From NCBI GenBank assembly GCA_963930775.1, contig OZ005691.1:124001-188000 (forward strand): a DNA stretch of 64,000 nt, written 5' to 3'. Origin of the DNA: Cliona cf. orientalis (lineage: Eukaryota > Porifera > Demospongiae > Clionaida > Clionaidae). Below the pieces are notes generated by a model. It was given only the letters and a program-made list of their open reading frames with translations. It searched no databases and was not told the DNA's origin. Below, in pieces: positions 12,519 to 25,342 of the stretch. Position numbers and translations under genes: made by a program. Each line of letters starts with the position of its first letter. Positions within the stretch are counted from its first letter, which is position 1.

Positions 12519-13580
12519 ATGATTATGTTACTTTGTACTAAGATGCTTGACAGTTACATTCATTTCACTGCAGGTATCACAATTGACTTGCCAATGTGTG
12601 ACTTCAGAAATAAAGTTGATGAAGACTTAGTCAAACTGTTTAAGTGCCTGGAGAAAGTGGACACAGGAAAAAGGGAGTGCAGATGCCTATCAGAGGATCC
12701 TCCAGTCTTTGTGTACACGTTTCAGCCCAGTGAACAGACGTCAAATTCTTCAGTGTGCATCAAAGTGTGGGATCAGTATGCCAGTTTAAACTGTGCCTTC
12801 AGGGATCAAACCAACTCAGACTCAGATGACGTACAGGTGGATCTCGTTCCATTTTTTGTCGACAACAATGAGCTTGCATGCACTCGGCGTGATGACTCTC
12901 TACTATTAAGTGTGATGAATGGCTCTGAAACGGAAAATTGTGGAAAGTACATATATGGTTGTAGCCATGGAGGACTAGGATGGGAGGAGAGAATTTGGAG
13001 TAAGCGGCTATTCTGGTGTCTGGAAGAGAAGCATGATGACCTTGCCAAGATGGGAGTGACGGTCCTTGATCTGTGTGACAAAGGACCAATGTGGAACACA
13101 TTTCTTCCCAATAAGCTACGTTGCCCTAGCTTTTGTACAATGGCCACCCCATTCAAAGGAGTAACAGACATCCTATTGCTGGGAAAAAAGAAAACTGTGC
13201 TAATTCTGTCACTGCCACTTTCAGAGGAAAATGTTGAGCACGTATCTCAACGGCTTGAGAGTGGACTGGTAGTGGTGGAGATTGGAACAATTAAGCCTAG
13301 GCTGGTTGACTGCAAGTACAATGGTGAACACCTGCCATCAAAGCTTGGCGAACTGCTCTCAAGCATGTTTCTCATTAGCACAATGTCACTCCTAGGTGAC
13401 GACACCACCAATTTAAGTGAAATTAAGTCATATGGTTGGCTAATATTTCGTGGTACGTATGGAATGGCTATCGAGCTGGCTATAAACGGTGATGGATGCA
13501 TTGTTGCTGTATTGTGGATACGAGCGAACTTGTTAGAAACAATGAATCAGCAACTTAACTTCTTCTTGAAACTCCTTTAG
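12519..13580 (+). CDS. Uncharacterised protein, probable 3' terminal exon
   Basis: A 1062-nt open frame ends at 13580 and is the longest uninterrupted frame in the left half of the window. A strong acceptor (TTTCACTGCAG) ends at 12573, so the real exon probably starts at 12574 in phase 1 and the frame before it is intron. Earlier exons were not found. The product is acidic, and its C-terminal half carries the segments GVTDILLLGKKKTVLILSL and PSKLGELLSSMF. The first resembles the hydrophobic-Asp-hydrophobic start of PD-(D/E)XK nuclease-like cores, but the second acidic-x-Lys half of that signature is not clear, so the match is weak. From memory, proteins with this GELL-type C terminus recur in sponge gene sets without a known function. 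No signal peptide or membrane segment is evident in the exon. Confidence 0.65.
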   Translation: MIMLLCTKMLDSYIHFTAGITIDLPMCDFRNKVDEDLVKLFKCLEKVDTGKRECRCLSEDPPVFVYTFQPSEQTSNSSVCIKVWDQYASLNCAFRDQTNSDSDDVQVDLVPFFVDNNELACTRRDDSLLLSVMNGSETENCGKYIYGCSHGGLGWEERIWSKRLFWCLEEKHDDLAKMGVTVLDLCDKGPMWNTFLPNKLRCPSFCTMATPFKGVTDILLLGKKKTVLILSLPLSEENVEHVSQRLESGLVVVEIGTIKPRLVDCKYNGEHLPSKLGELLSSMFLISTMSLLGDDTTNLSEIKSYGWLIFRGTYGMAIELAINGDGCIVAVLWIRANLLETMNQQLNFFLKLL

Positions 13581-14775
13581 CAAAAAAAAGTGATACACTT
13601 CTCTTTATTTGTATTATGTCTTTGAAATCATGAAAGTACAGCAATAACTAGAGCTCCATACATACACTTACATGTGGATACCACTATAGATATAGACTAC
13701 GTACACAGGTTTGGAAATAGCTCACGTAAGCAATATGAACATGGCCTCACACTCAGTGTTATAGTTTGCTTCTTAGCTTTTTGCATTTGCAGTTGAGTGA
13801 AGAATTCGGGTAACTATGTATATACTTTTAGGTTGCATAATACATAGAATTATCCTTCTTACTGCTTATACTCCATGACTTCTGTGGTAGTTCTTACTAT
13901 CAACATTATTAAATTACCTTCACAACTGCATGTTTGCAGGACAAAACACAAGAGATGATACATTTCATATGCACACAGACAATTAATGACATCGGTCAAT
14001 GGTGTATCAAATGTTGGGCCAAGCTGCTAATTATTGATAATGAACTAGCTAGCCAAAAATGATAGTACTTACAAGACAGGACAGGACAACTCGGTGACTG
14101 AGACTCAGAGCGCGCAGCCAGGGCTGCATGTATATAGGAGCCACTGCGGTCCGTACTGGTTTTGATAGCTAGCTCACATGTACCCATGCAGTGCTGTGAA
14201 GGCCTAGCTAGCCTTGTGAAATTGGTGATGATGTCGAGCCATCTGATTGGGCTCCACTCCTTGAACTGATCTTGTATACATAGACGTGACACCAGATAGT
14301 CACAACAATAAAAAAAAACCTGGACCAGTAAATCCAGTGACATACAGTTATATAGGTATGGAATTTATATTATGCTCACACACTCAGGCTGCTTTGTGCC
14401 AGAAATGCCATTGCATACATCCCTCACACTGGCACTATCAGTCATACACACATAGTAGTTACATAATAATTGGGGGGTGCATGCATAAGTCTTGTGTATG
14501 TGTGTGTTGAGTGTGCACTTGTGTGTGTTTAGAATAGACAGCAGGATATGGGGGTTGAAGTAACTACTGTGTGTGTCTTTACGTTTTGCACTTTCTCTAC
14601 CACGTATCTTCCCAACTTGTCCCGCACCTTCTTCAGGTTGAACAGCATAGTACTACTAATCAGTCCGTCTGTTGGTCCGGCCCTTAGCTTCTTCTACAGG
14701 AACTCCACTCTTGATAGCATCCAGTTCAACCTGCTTGATAGTCCTGTTAGTAATAAAGTAGTGTAGTTAGTGAAG
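13581..14775. other. Intergenic, no gene seen
   Basis: Downstream of the uncharacterised gene. Contains short GCTAGCTAGC-type and GTGTGT patches, but no exon with recognisable coding character. Confidence 0.4.
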
Positions 14776-14895
14776 TGCTACCTTCTTTTTGCATGCAAGG
14801 CTGATGGTGGGACACGGTGGATGAGGAAAACAAGTTTAGCCACACATACTCTTAGAGGATTTTCTAGAACTTTTTGAAGGGGATCCGGAGGGAGG
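14776..14895. repeat. Dispersed ~120-bp repeat, copy 1
   Basis: Shares the order GCTACCTTCTTTTTGCATGCA, GGTGGATGA, ACTCTTA, TTTCTAG and GAGGGAGGA with the copies at 15765-15885 and 30487-30596. This copy is the most diverged of the three. Confidence 0.55.
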
Positions 14896-15764
14896 AAGAT
14901 CTTTTGTATGGAAAACAACTACAAATGTGAGGGACCTAACATTTTGAGAAGCGGAAGATACATGTAGCTGCATGTGTGTGTGTAATAACTCCATAGCTTT
15001 TTTGGGGAATGGGGGACCCCTGCAAAATGAAATCCTGATAATACCGTAGGCTGGGTTTTGAGTGCGTAGTGAAAAACATTGCCAATGGTGTATACAAGTC
15101 AGATTGCAATTTTAATGATTGCCAATTGCCAAGCTGGCAATCCACACGATGCATTGTACTTTCACTTTTACCCCCACTAGCGTGGTCTGGTTTCTGGATT
15201 CAATTGCTACAGTCATTGCTTAGTTGACCTCTCTGTGTGACGTTTGGAGACAGTTGTGCTTGGCTGGGTGTTGGCAGTATCAGTGAGACTTACTCAAGGC
15301 ATCATGTCACAATGTGCTAAAGGAATGGCTGGTAATTAAACAGAAGCATTGCATGCTCTGTACACAGAGGCATACAAAATGTACCTCATTTCTACTTATG
15401 TAATTTGGATGATTCTATAGTACAAGCAAGTCAGCTGTTTCAGTACAATACCACAAACCACTGAATTACCTTACATGGAATTGCACAATTACATGCCCAG
15501 TCAGCAAACATCTCATTTTGTACTATGATGGAAAAACAAACTACATGTACTCAGAGAAGTCTGATGGGTGTATGATTGGCTGCATAGTGGACAATAGTCT
15601 GGTTTGTGGCATCATGGTACATGCAAGTCAGCTATACTATGGTTTTCTAAATATTATACTGTCCTTTATATTATACACACTCCCTCCTTGTACCTGTGAC
15701 CCAGCTGTAGTGTCACTACTTGAAGTATTAACATCAACGGCGTATCGAGCTGCTGGTTTTTGGC
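14896..15764. other. Intergenic, no gene seen
   Basis: AT-rich sequence. Open frames are short and have no recognised motif. Confidence 0.4.
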
Positions 15765-15885
15765 AATGTGCTACCTTCTTTTGCATGCAGGGTGGGTGGT
15801 GGATGAAATTTTGAGACAAAAGTATGCATACTCTTATTACAAGACTTTCTAGGAAGTTTTTCAAAGGAGAGGGAGGAAGATGAAA
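15765..15885. repeat. Dispersed ~120-bp repeat, copy 2
   Basis: Begins GTGCTACCTTCTTTTGCATG and ends near TTTTTCAAAGGAGAGGGAGG. It is very similar to the copy at 30487-30596, with differences such as ACAAAAGTATGC against ACAAGAGTATGC. Confidence 0.75.
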
Positions 15886-16049
15886 AATAACTACAAGTAC
15901 ATGAGGACCTAATAATTATTGAGAGGGCGAAGACAACTCTGTATGTGTGGGGAGGGGGGGATTGGGGAATAAAAAAAAACATGTCTTGTAAAGCAGAAAT
16001 GTAGCTAAAGGAGTGGGGCCACACTGTGCGCAGTGACATACACACATAC

Positions 16050-16160
16050 GTACAGACACACACACACACACACACATGTACACACACATGGATACATACA
16101 CAGACACACACACACACACACATGTACACACACATGGATACATACACATATGTACAAGAG
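16050..16160. repeat. CA-rich microsatellite with an internal tandem duplication
   Basis: CA runs alternate with ATGTACACACACATGGATAC, and this block occurs twice about 53 bp apart. The long cysteine/valine/histidine frames over it are by-products of the repeat. Confidence 0.85.
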
Positions 16161-17078
16161 AAAAAAAAAAAAAATGTAGAAGATGCATCCCAGTGGTGCA
16201 TATTTAGCTCATGTTGCTTTACCTGCTTTGCAATGGAGTACAGATTAGTATACAACTGAGTACACATAGGACCAACTATGGTTGCTAGACAACAGCCAAG
16301 TCACATATGCGTGTATTTTTACTGGTAATGAACTGCTACTCCACGGAGAGGGAAGGATGTGCTGCAGTTTATATTATAAAATCACAAAGAAAGTAGCTAG
16401 AGATTCATATGCTCAGATCAGTTACAAGAATGCATGAAATTTGTGTCCTTGTTAAATTGATTAATCCAGTGCAGTGTCGCTGAAGGATGTGCAATACAAC
16501 AGATTTAAGTAGTTACCTGCTCCAAAGGAGGACTCATTTGTTGAAGATAAGCTCCAGAGCCATTGTGGAAGTAACACCAGTTGCAATACCTGCAGTAGTG
16601 GAGTAGTGGGAACCACCGACAGAACATGTGTTCTGTTTCGCTGTTATTGCAGCTCTTCAGGGTGGCGTACCCGAAATTCAAGTATCAAAATTAATCACAT
16701 ACCAATAACGTAGCAGGGACAACTTGATGAAGGGCTGGAGTGCATACATCTGTTATACCTATGTAGTATGAGTGCTTTGATTTTGTGCTGTGGATCATTT
16801 TTGCGCAGAGCATACCAAATTACAACTAGTACCAGGAGTAAAAAACTATATTCTGGAAAATCATTAGCAGGGACCATTGGGTGGCTAAGTGCTCTCTCTC
16901 TCTTTCAGGATATTATTTGAACCATCCGTTACATTTTTTAGCCTCTGCCAGTACAACTTAGCAAGATACTGTCAGTGAGCCTGCTTTCCCCCTTTTCCCG
17001 CTGTTGCTGACCTAGAGGACACATCCAAATAACTCCTGGGGAAAATGAAGCACTAGCAATAAAAAAAAAAACAATACC

Positions 17079-17227
17079 ATGGTACAAGCAGTAGCATGCC
17101 TCATAGCTGTGGGAAATGCTCTCACCACAATCTTCATTAGACAGAGAGCAGGCAGTAGCATGCCTCAAAGATGTGGGAAATGCTCTCACCAGGTTAGTAG
17201 CAGGGTTTCATTAGGATTATCGTCAAC

Positions 17228-17258
<31 letters not shown>
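17079..17258. repeat. 72-bp tandem duplication followed by a poly-G tract
   Basis: GCAGTAGCATGCCTCA, then TGTGGGAAATGCTCTCACCA, occur twice about 72 bp apart. A poly-G run of roughly 30 follows at 17228-17258. Confidence 0.8.
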
Positions 17259-17623
17259 AACGTAATAATTGTAGAATTAAGGGGGGCGAGGATACTTTAA
17301 GTGTTCTATCATTAACAAAGTGCTTGTTAACTTGGGGGGTCTGGGGGAATGCTCCCCCAGGAAAATTTTTAATTTATCAACCTCTGAGACTGCTTCTGGT
17401 GGCCCGATTTTCAGTGATATCCACTGGTTCCCCTCCCTTACTTAAATATAGGATGGGGGGTGTACTTCCTATCGTGTGGAGTGCAAAAGCTGAAGATAAT
17501 TTATGGGTTAAAACTACCGATTTGGGCACTCCCTCCCAAAATGAAACCCCGATGCACGTAGCATGCATTTTTCATCACTAGCTTCATACTTTGTAGGAGA
17601 GGGCTATCTTCCTAACATATTCA

Positions 17624-18011
17624 CTCCAGAGGAGGTTGGACACGCATCATGATATGTCATGTGCACGTGACTAAAATTAGCACTCCTGCATAAATTAGTG
17701 ACATAGCAGTGCACTCGTTTCGATCGCAGAGTCGCTCATAAAGATTTTCTTTGCCTGATTTCAAGCCTGAGAGGGAGAAGAGGCAAGCAAAGCCTTAATT
17801 AGCCTGAAATGTTGACTTTTGATTAATTATGAGCAACGATAAAGCCCATTGTAACTCGCTGGTTTGGCTGGGATTTTAAAAAAGGTTGGTTCGTTAATTC
17901 TTTCCTATGGCATCCTTCGCGATTGATACCTGCCATATATTTTAGTACATTGCATGTTGGTGCACGTGATTCTTTGGCGACGTTTGATGACGTGTGTCCA
18001 ACCTCCTCTGC
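17624..18011 (+). mobile_element. Foldback element, apparently complete (~388 bp)
   Basis: The left end AGAGGAGGTTGGACACGC and the right end CGTGTGTCCAACCTCCTCT are inverted repeats. The similarity continues inward to a CACGTG-containing stretch on each side. The interior matches the element at 11022-11884 in the opposite orientation. No coding capacity is seen, so it fits a non-autonomous DNA transposon. Confidence 0.7.
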
Positions 18012-21000
18012 ATTTACTCCTTGGTGTTCCAATACTGCACCAAAGTTTCAATCAGCATGCAGAATAAAATTACATGTAGTAAAGAAAATTGATCGAGCCA
18101 GGTCATTCTATTGAGCGTGCGCATGCATTTATGACATCCTGTTTGAGCACATGGCCAGATCGACCAACTATCCAAGAAACCCGTTAGCCTACTCGTAGCT
18201 CTCCTCGCAAGACAGTTGAAGGCAAGAAGCCAAAGTCAGAATCTACTACCTCCGTGATGACCGCTCGGACAATATCGTCCCACGAATCAAGCTGCTTGCC
18301 TAACTACAGGCCACTGAATATAAGTCCCCGTTTGTTTTTTGGTTTTCTACAGTCCGCCCAAGAAGCTTGTGTTCGTGCATGTAGCCAGTGCCATGACTGG
18401 CGCTCACGGACATCGCATTGTTTTAGCCTCTAACGCTGGACGGCCAGAGGTTGGAGTCAAATCACTTCCACTAACCTCACGTGACAAATAGACGGACGGA
18501 CGGACACATACATGTAACACATACCTGTAACACATACATGTAACTACATCTATAATCTTAACTAGAGAAATGTAGAACATTTTGGGGCGAGCCTGATCGA
18601 GCTATAGCTCTAAGTTGCACACTGCATTCACTTCGTAGCCAATTCTCAAGAACAAGGAATATCAATTATAGTAAATTTATACAAACGTGCTGTTTTAACA
18701 ATATTTTTGTGTTATAATTAGTGAGGAGTGGAATTAAATTTCATTAACTTTGAGTGTACAGCAGGCTAATCAAGAGAAACACACAATGCACTCTGCCATT
18801 GAACATCATGTTGAACACAATCTTGCATGCTCAATGCATACTTTAATACTGCATGATCATCCAGAATCAGCAGTCAATTCTAGATAAATTATAACAATAT
18901 TGCATATGATTTGGAAATATTCGACTTGCTACATGTGAGCTAAACCATAATTGCATACTGAATCTACTGCTCGATGGTACAGTCACTTACCGTACAATGC
19001 TCTCCTCAATTGATGCCAGACAGAGTGAGTCTACTGATTTACTCTTGGTGTTCCACTCTCTTGCATCCGGAGTCTTGGCTGCCCTTCGTTGTTGGTGACT
19101 TGAAAACTCTGTTGTCTGAGTTTCCCTTTGTTCAATGCTGGTGACAGGCAGGTTGTCCCCTCCACTGGTCAGTACGGTGCCGTTCTCGATCAGTCTAGCG
19201 AACGTAAGCTTATGCTTCGAACATCAAGTATAAATTTACAATTTGATAAATTAGAGCGGCCAGTGGCCCATGCACGAGAATGCGCAATGGAATATTTCGC
19301 GCTTATGTCCATAGAACCATACAGTGTGACGGACGTACGGACAATATTTATATACATACATACATACATACATACATACATACATACAATTTGCGCCCAG
19401 CCACACCGTCTATGTGGGGCTCGCTCGGGCTCGCCCCAATAATATATGATATATATACATAATATATATATTGCTTTATGTAGCACCCCAATTTGCTCAA
19501 TACAGCAAAGCCAGAAGTAAAAGACCGAGTGTAAGAAATGCCATGCATCGCGAGTGTACATAATTTTTTCTACCACATGTTTACAACACTACAGTTTCGG
19601 TCAGCATACAGACACAGCACTTGGACAGCACTTCAGCTAAGTTTAACATGCATACACATAATACACACAAGCTCACAAGTTAAGAGAGAGTAAATGACTA
19701 CCGTATCCTTTGTGAATGGAAGGGGTTAATGGTCCCAGATCCCTAGTTTAACTGTGCGACATAACTTTCAATCAAAATCTACATGCACATGTACTGGAGC
19801 TTACTGCAGGTACAAGAAATGTAACGATAAATACACTCTAGAACAAGTTTTAACATCAGCAAAGGTGTCACAGACTTCTACATGTAGTTTAGCGGGGTCA
19901 AGCAATCGTTTCTCTATGGAGCGCTTCTCTGGCAGCTACTGATATTAATAAATGCCACTCTTGAATAGATGCCACACAAAATCGGGCGATGAAATAAATA
20001 GTAGCCGTGGCGTCTGATTGAGCGAATACGGTATGCACTGATTCACCTAATTATGCTGAAAATTCATCGAGAAGTACATACGTCCTTTAGGAAATCAAGG
20101 GTATTGTCGTGGTCAGCTTTATATGTTCAGCGAAAGCACTCGGATCTACCCACTGTAATTCCCCTTCCTGCCCCTCCACCGCCCCCCCCCCTTCCCCCAA
20201 AAACAAAATGAGACCCTGATACCAAGCTGATGAGTGAATGCATGGAATATATGTACCTACAGATCAGAAGATATATAATGTACCACTCACTTGTGCATAA
20301 GAACTTGCATCTGACTCCATATCGTTCTAACTCAACTGTAGAGTAACTACCGTGGTACTCACGTTAATGAATACCAAATTCAACTAAAAACGTAAATTCC
20401 TACAGAAAACATAAAAATATCACGTATACAACAATGATCGTAGCAACAATGTGGATATCATAGACTCAGTACACTCTATAAGTAGAATTGGCCCGGACTA
20501 GAGCTAATAGAGTACATACCCTGCGCGCACTTCATATGCGGTTTACGACATACGTATACAAGCTGCATGTAGATCAGTCGTGCACATGAGCAGAGCGCAC
20601 ATACATAATGCACTCGGTGTCTACATATGGCACTCAATATTTCCTATGACAATACCCATGTCGGGCCCATGGGTCCACTGCACAAGCACCCCCCACCACC
20701 CAGTGTTTGAGGAGTAAAGGGTAATCTTACTATAATTACCCCGCGAGCATGCGCAAGGGGTAAAGTAATCGGTCGTGGCGTCATAATGTATACAAGTTAG
20801 TCCCAGGCTGCATATAAATACTGTAGTGCTTGCGTAGGCCTGGTTCCTGTCTAAGAAGCTACCAGGAGAGTGAAGGTAGCAAGCGTTTCAGCTAGTGATG
20901 TTGATCACCTATATTAAATAGTGCACTCAAGTCTACATGTCATGACCATCATGAATCTAGGCCTATCTGTACTGAGCTAGGGCCCAGGACAAACCTCCAT

Positions 21001-21959
21001 GCAGTCACTATCATGCTCAGGGAAGTATTAATGATGTTAATTGTGAACCTAAGCCTTGCCATCGTGATCCAGCACTTACCTTTCCAGTTTCATGCCTTTG
21101 CCCAAGTTGTCATTCAGATCGCGTGTGCAGTGTGAATATACGCGCATGTGCTTGACGACCCTTACCTACGTGTAGTAAATTTAACTCTCTCCTCACTGAA
21201 ATGATCACCCCACAAACATATATATATATTTGTACCATGGTTGTAACATTTTGACCAATCAGATCACTCTATAGGAGGCGTATAAATCTCATATACACCT
21301 CTTGTAGGTGTATATATTTCTTGTAGGTGTATATATATATATACACCTACATTTTATCTCTGAGGCTATGAAATTTTGCATGATCATGCCTGCTAGCTTA
21401 GTTACAGCATGGTTGTAGATGCGTTGTCAGGCCATGGTACAAGTCAGTTATATCACTCAGTATCGGTCCCTACGTGATTTATACAACCTCGGGCCTGCAG
21501 CCCTCGGTGTATAAATCACGTAGAGACCTCTACCTCGTGATATAACCTATACATATACACATATAAAACCGCTTCCTGTACCTCGTGTATTCGGGGCTCG
21601 CTCAGGCCATAGATTATATAGCACGGGGAACGGGATTGGCTCGCCCCGAATTACCACTCATCCGCTAAATATTGAATACGCGCACGTGCACATTGCACGC
21701 AATAGCAGCAGTACCACGTGAGCCATAATACTTAGCTAGCTAGTACCGTGTCAGCAGTTTGCATAACTTATCTGCCAGTGCGCTACACCAGTCATCTTGT
21801 TGGATCTATCTCTAGCCATACAGACCCTTCGAATTGAAAAGAAGCCATCACTGTCTGATTTATCCATTGAAAGCTCGTCAGGAGGAACGCGGCGGTGATC
21901 AGCAAATGACGCCAAAACTCTTGAACGGAGTGTTTTCAGCTAAATCCACACAATACATA
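18012..21959. other. Intergenic, no supported gene
   Basis: About 4 kb without a convincing exon. Features seen: a tandem CATA run at 19352-19387, a poly-C patch near 20184, short TATA-rich inverted repeats around 21290-21345 (ATACACCT / AGGTGTAT), and a hairpin at about 21469-21522 (CTACGTGATTTATACA against TGTATAAATCACGTAG around a GC-rich loop). Confidence 0.45.
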
Positions 21960-22277
21960 CAATCAAGAGTGTATTAGGGAGAGTACGCAACAACATACAG
22001 TAGTATGGCAGTTACGTTTTGACTGAGTGACATCACAGTGGTTGTGCTAGGTACAAGTAGAGTACAAGGTGTTGGGCATGAATACTATTAGCATGGCAGC
22101 CAAGCATGTAGCATAACTCAATTAGCCATTGCAGCTGTGCATCACTATAATGTTATTCATGCCCAACACCTTGTAGTAGACTTGTACTTGGTTCCACCAC
22201 TGTGATGTCACTCAGTCGAACTGTATCTGCCATACTACTGTATGTTGTTGCGTACTCTCCCTAATACACTCTTGATA
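21960..22277. repeat. Long inverted repeat (arms ~130 bp)
   Basis: The left arm starts CAATCAAGAGTGTATTAGGG and the right arm ends CCCTAATACACTCTTGAT. The arms also share CAACAACATACAGTAGTATG and its complement, and AGGTGTTGGGCATGAAT and its complement. Scattered mismatches and a spacer of about 55 bp separate them. It could be a foldback element, or the source of a long hairpin RNA if transcribed. Confidence 0.8.
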
Positions 22278-23338
22278 CAATCGAAACACAGTAAGGAACC
22301 TTACAACACTGGGTTTGAGACATAGAAACGAGGTATGTAGCCGGTACACAACACAGAACAACTACCGTAACCCTCACGCATGCGCCGAGAGTTAATAAGT
22401 TTCAGTTTCACGTTACACACTCAGTATCTGCTGACTGTTGAAGTTTGGTGCTCAGGCCAGGCACGAGGACAGGAAACTAACACTGTTCATCAGCAAGTTT
22501 ATGTAATTTGAGAGAGCCTGGATGCCAAGATGCATGCTCAAGGCCTAGGAACACAGGTATTGAGGATGTGCTGTCGGCAAGTCATGTGATCACAGTATTT
22601 TTTTGTTTATTTGGAACTCACCAATTTTATTATCCCGCGCGCATGCACAAGGGGTAAAGTAATCGGTTTTATCCGCCTGTCTGTTTGTCACCACAAAATC
22701 GCCAGATCTGGACATCCAGGCATCTGAGTGACTAGTAAATACAACAAATAAATCAAAGTTGTCGAAAAAAAGGCTTCATTATGCTTCAAATTGTTGGCAA
22801 GGCCCACAAGCATCGCACACACTGTGTCTTTATTGACCATGCCTATTGACTCTACCCACTGCAGGTCAACGTGCTTCAGCTCATGCGCACAACCTAGCAC
22901 AATACATTGGGAAGGGTCATCAGCTACATATGCATGCTGCTGCTGCAGCTCTCATCTCTATGCAATGTGGATGCAGATGCAACGTGCTATGGGGCATGTG
23001 ATCTATAGAGCTCTAGTTAACCCTCGGCACGCATGCGCCCAAAGGGTTACTGTAGTCGTTCTGTGTGTCTGTCTGTGTCTTACCTCTGTAACTGCTACGT
23101 ACTCCGTTTGACAGTCCAAATTGCGATGTCTTGACGTTCGTTGTGGCGTTCCAAACGCAACGTTTGTGTGGATTTTGCTGAAGACGCTTCGTTCGCCAGT
23201 TTTGGAGTCATTTGCTGATGATAAGCTTCTTGACTTTGTCAGACCCAGCCAACAGCCAACACACAATGTTCCATTTATACGTAAGGGCGTTTTCTATATA
23301 TACGGTATCATGTACTGAATTAGAGCTACGTAGGCTGT
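22278..23338. other. Intergenic, mostly repeats
   Basis: GCATGCGC-containing repeat pieces occur near 22375-22400, 22630-22665 and 23020-23060 and resemble the piece at 20740-20775 (GCATGC, then AAGGGGTA, then AGTAATCGGT). No supported gene. Confidence 0.4.
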
Positions 23339-23935
23339 TTGATAGTTCTTCTGATGTCGATGCAGCTACCGGCAGGTCTACAGTTACCTTTCTCGTTGAG
23401 TTGTCTACCACGAATTTTCATAAAACAAGGTCCTGAATATGTGTGTACATGCTGTCACTGCCTCATGTACAAGCAAACAGTTATTCCTTGCACTACAAGC
23501 AAGTACACTAAAGCGAGTTATTGGAGCAAGTTTTTAGTGCTGAACTTAACTACGCTAGCTTAGATGGCCGACAGTGGGTCTGTAAAACATGTGATGTCGC
23601 ATTAAAAAAGGGTAACATGCCATTGCAAGCCAAGGCTAATGGGTTACATCTATGTCCAATACCTACTCAGCTTTCTCAGTAACTTAAATTTGCTTGAACT
23701 AAGATTGATATCATTGCGTGTTCCCATTATGAAAATGGTTGCCCTGCCCTCTGGTAAACAAAGGTGCATACATGGCCCAGCAGTGAATGTTCCATCAAAG
23801 GTTGATACTATCTGTACTGTACTTCCCCATTTGCCTTCGGAGACTGAACTAGTCCCACTAAAGCTAAAACGTAAATTGGCGTATACAGGCCACTACATGT
23901 ATGACTACATATCTCCTGATATGTAGTCTTGACTG
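23339..23935 (+). pseudogene. Decayed Helitron protein fragment (DUF6570-like region)
   Basis: Two neighbouring frames give GPEYVCTCCHCLMYKQTVIP and, further on, ELRLISLRVP, MKMVALPSGKQRCIHGPAVN, VPSKVDTICTVLPHLPSE and KLKRKLAYTGHYMYDYISP. This matches my memory of the conserved cysteine-bearing region upstream of the Rep/helicase part in animal Helitron polyproteins (DUF6570). Stops and a frame change interrupt it. The Rep HUH motif and the helicase domain are not present nearby, so this is a broken fragment and not an active element. Confidence 0.7.
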
Positions 23936-25102
23936 CTCTAAGATGGCTAAAATTGACATTAATGAAGATTGGCTGTATCAAACGATGAAGACCTATTAAT
24001 AAATAAATTTTAATGGTTTAGTACAACAATGTGATACAAATCAAGATACTGAAAACATGAATAGTGAGTGTATTACCTACTTAACAGCCCACAATGAACG
24101 TACATACATGGTGACCCTTTACCATAATGCTATACAATGAAGCTCTGAATGAAGCTACTACGGATGTGGTAATTTTTCATTCCATACTACATTGTAATCT
24201 AAAATACCATCTTTAATCATCAACAATCGTATGAGAAATAATTAGACAGCAGAGCACAAACCATTTCTATAATATTATTATTATACAACACTTAGTGGTA
24301 GATATCATGTTTAGCATTGTGAATTCCTTGTGACACTGTCGTCTTATGCCAAGGGTTTTGCACTATAGTGCCTCGTTTCTCTGTATCTCATGAAAATGCT
24401 GGTGGTTGGCCCCCCCCTTAAAACCGTCTGTGGGTCAGGTGAATATGAAGCCAGTTATGCCAAACATTTGCCTAATGCTGAGGCAATATGGCACTGGGTA
24501 TGGGCAAGATTATTCCTGTCTTTTTTGCATCTGTGGTACTAGGCTGAAACTAGAGACAAGCACAATATGCTGGCATTGCTTTGGGCATAATAGGTGATTT
24601 TTTTATGCCAGCATAATACTGACTAATAGGGTTAAAACATAAGGTAGTCAAGTAATCGACCAAGTACATAATACTTTTCTAAGAGTAGTGTAGTCTAGTA
24701 TGGTTGTGGCAGGTCTTTTTCTGAGTAGTTGAAATAAATCCATCATAAAGTGTAAGTTTCCCAACAAATTATCGATGCAAAATATTAGAAATTTTGAGCA
24801 TAATAGGTACAAAACAATGAGCATAGTTGGCTTGGTGTTGGGAATTAGAGCATAGCATAATAGGAACTTCAAAAAGCATAATGAGTGTGTCCCTAGCTGA
24901 AACCTCAGGTGAATATTATGAGGCCAGATATGCCAGACATTCACTGCATGCATGAGGTGAATACTACCTTCCTGGATATGGGAAAGATTATTCCTGCCCT
25001 TGATTTGAAAGGCTGCCATGGTTCAAGCTGATTGTCACACTAAATCACTAGGCTACAATATCAATGTGGGATCCAGCCATGTCAGCAGATCTGATTATTT
25101 CT

Positions 25103-25135
<33 letters not shown>

Positions 25136-25342
25136 GGGGCGCCCCCCACCCCCCCCCTTGGATTGCATAATATGCAGAAGTGTCATCATGGAATGACCTG
25201 TAAGAACTGCTTTAGTGCAGCGCTGACAAAAGATTATAGGCCTTGAAGTTGCTGGTCCAAAGGAAGCTATTCACAACCCAATGCATTAGTCGGCCGTTCA
25301 ATTCTGGGTCTAGGCTCTAGGCCCCTTTGTCTTGATTATGCA
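23936..25342. other. Intergenic, no gene seen
   Basis: AT-rich, with short repeated phrases (for example AAACC..C.GTGGGTCAGGTGAATAT near 24420 and AAACCTCAGGTGAATATTATG near 24900, suggesting an old local duplication). A poly-G run lies at 25104-25134. Confidence 0.4.

Noticed and set aside
15734-16267. Long Cys/Val/His-rich frames
   Set aside because: They are translations of a CA microsatellite.
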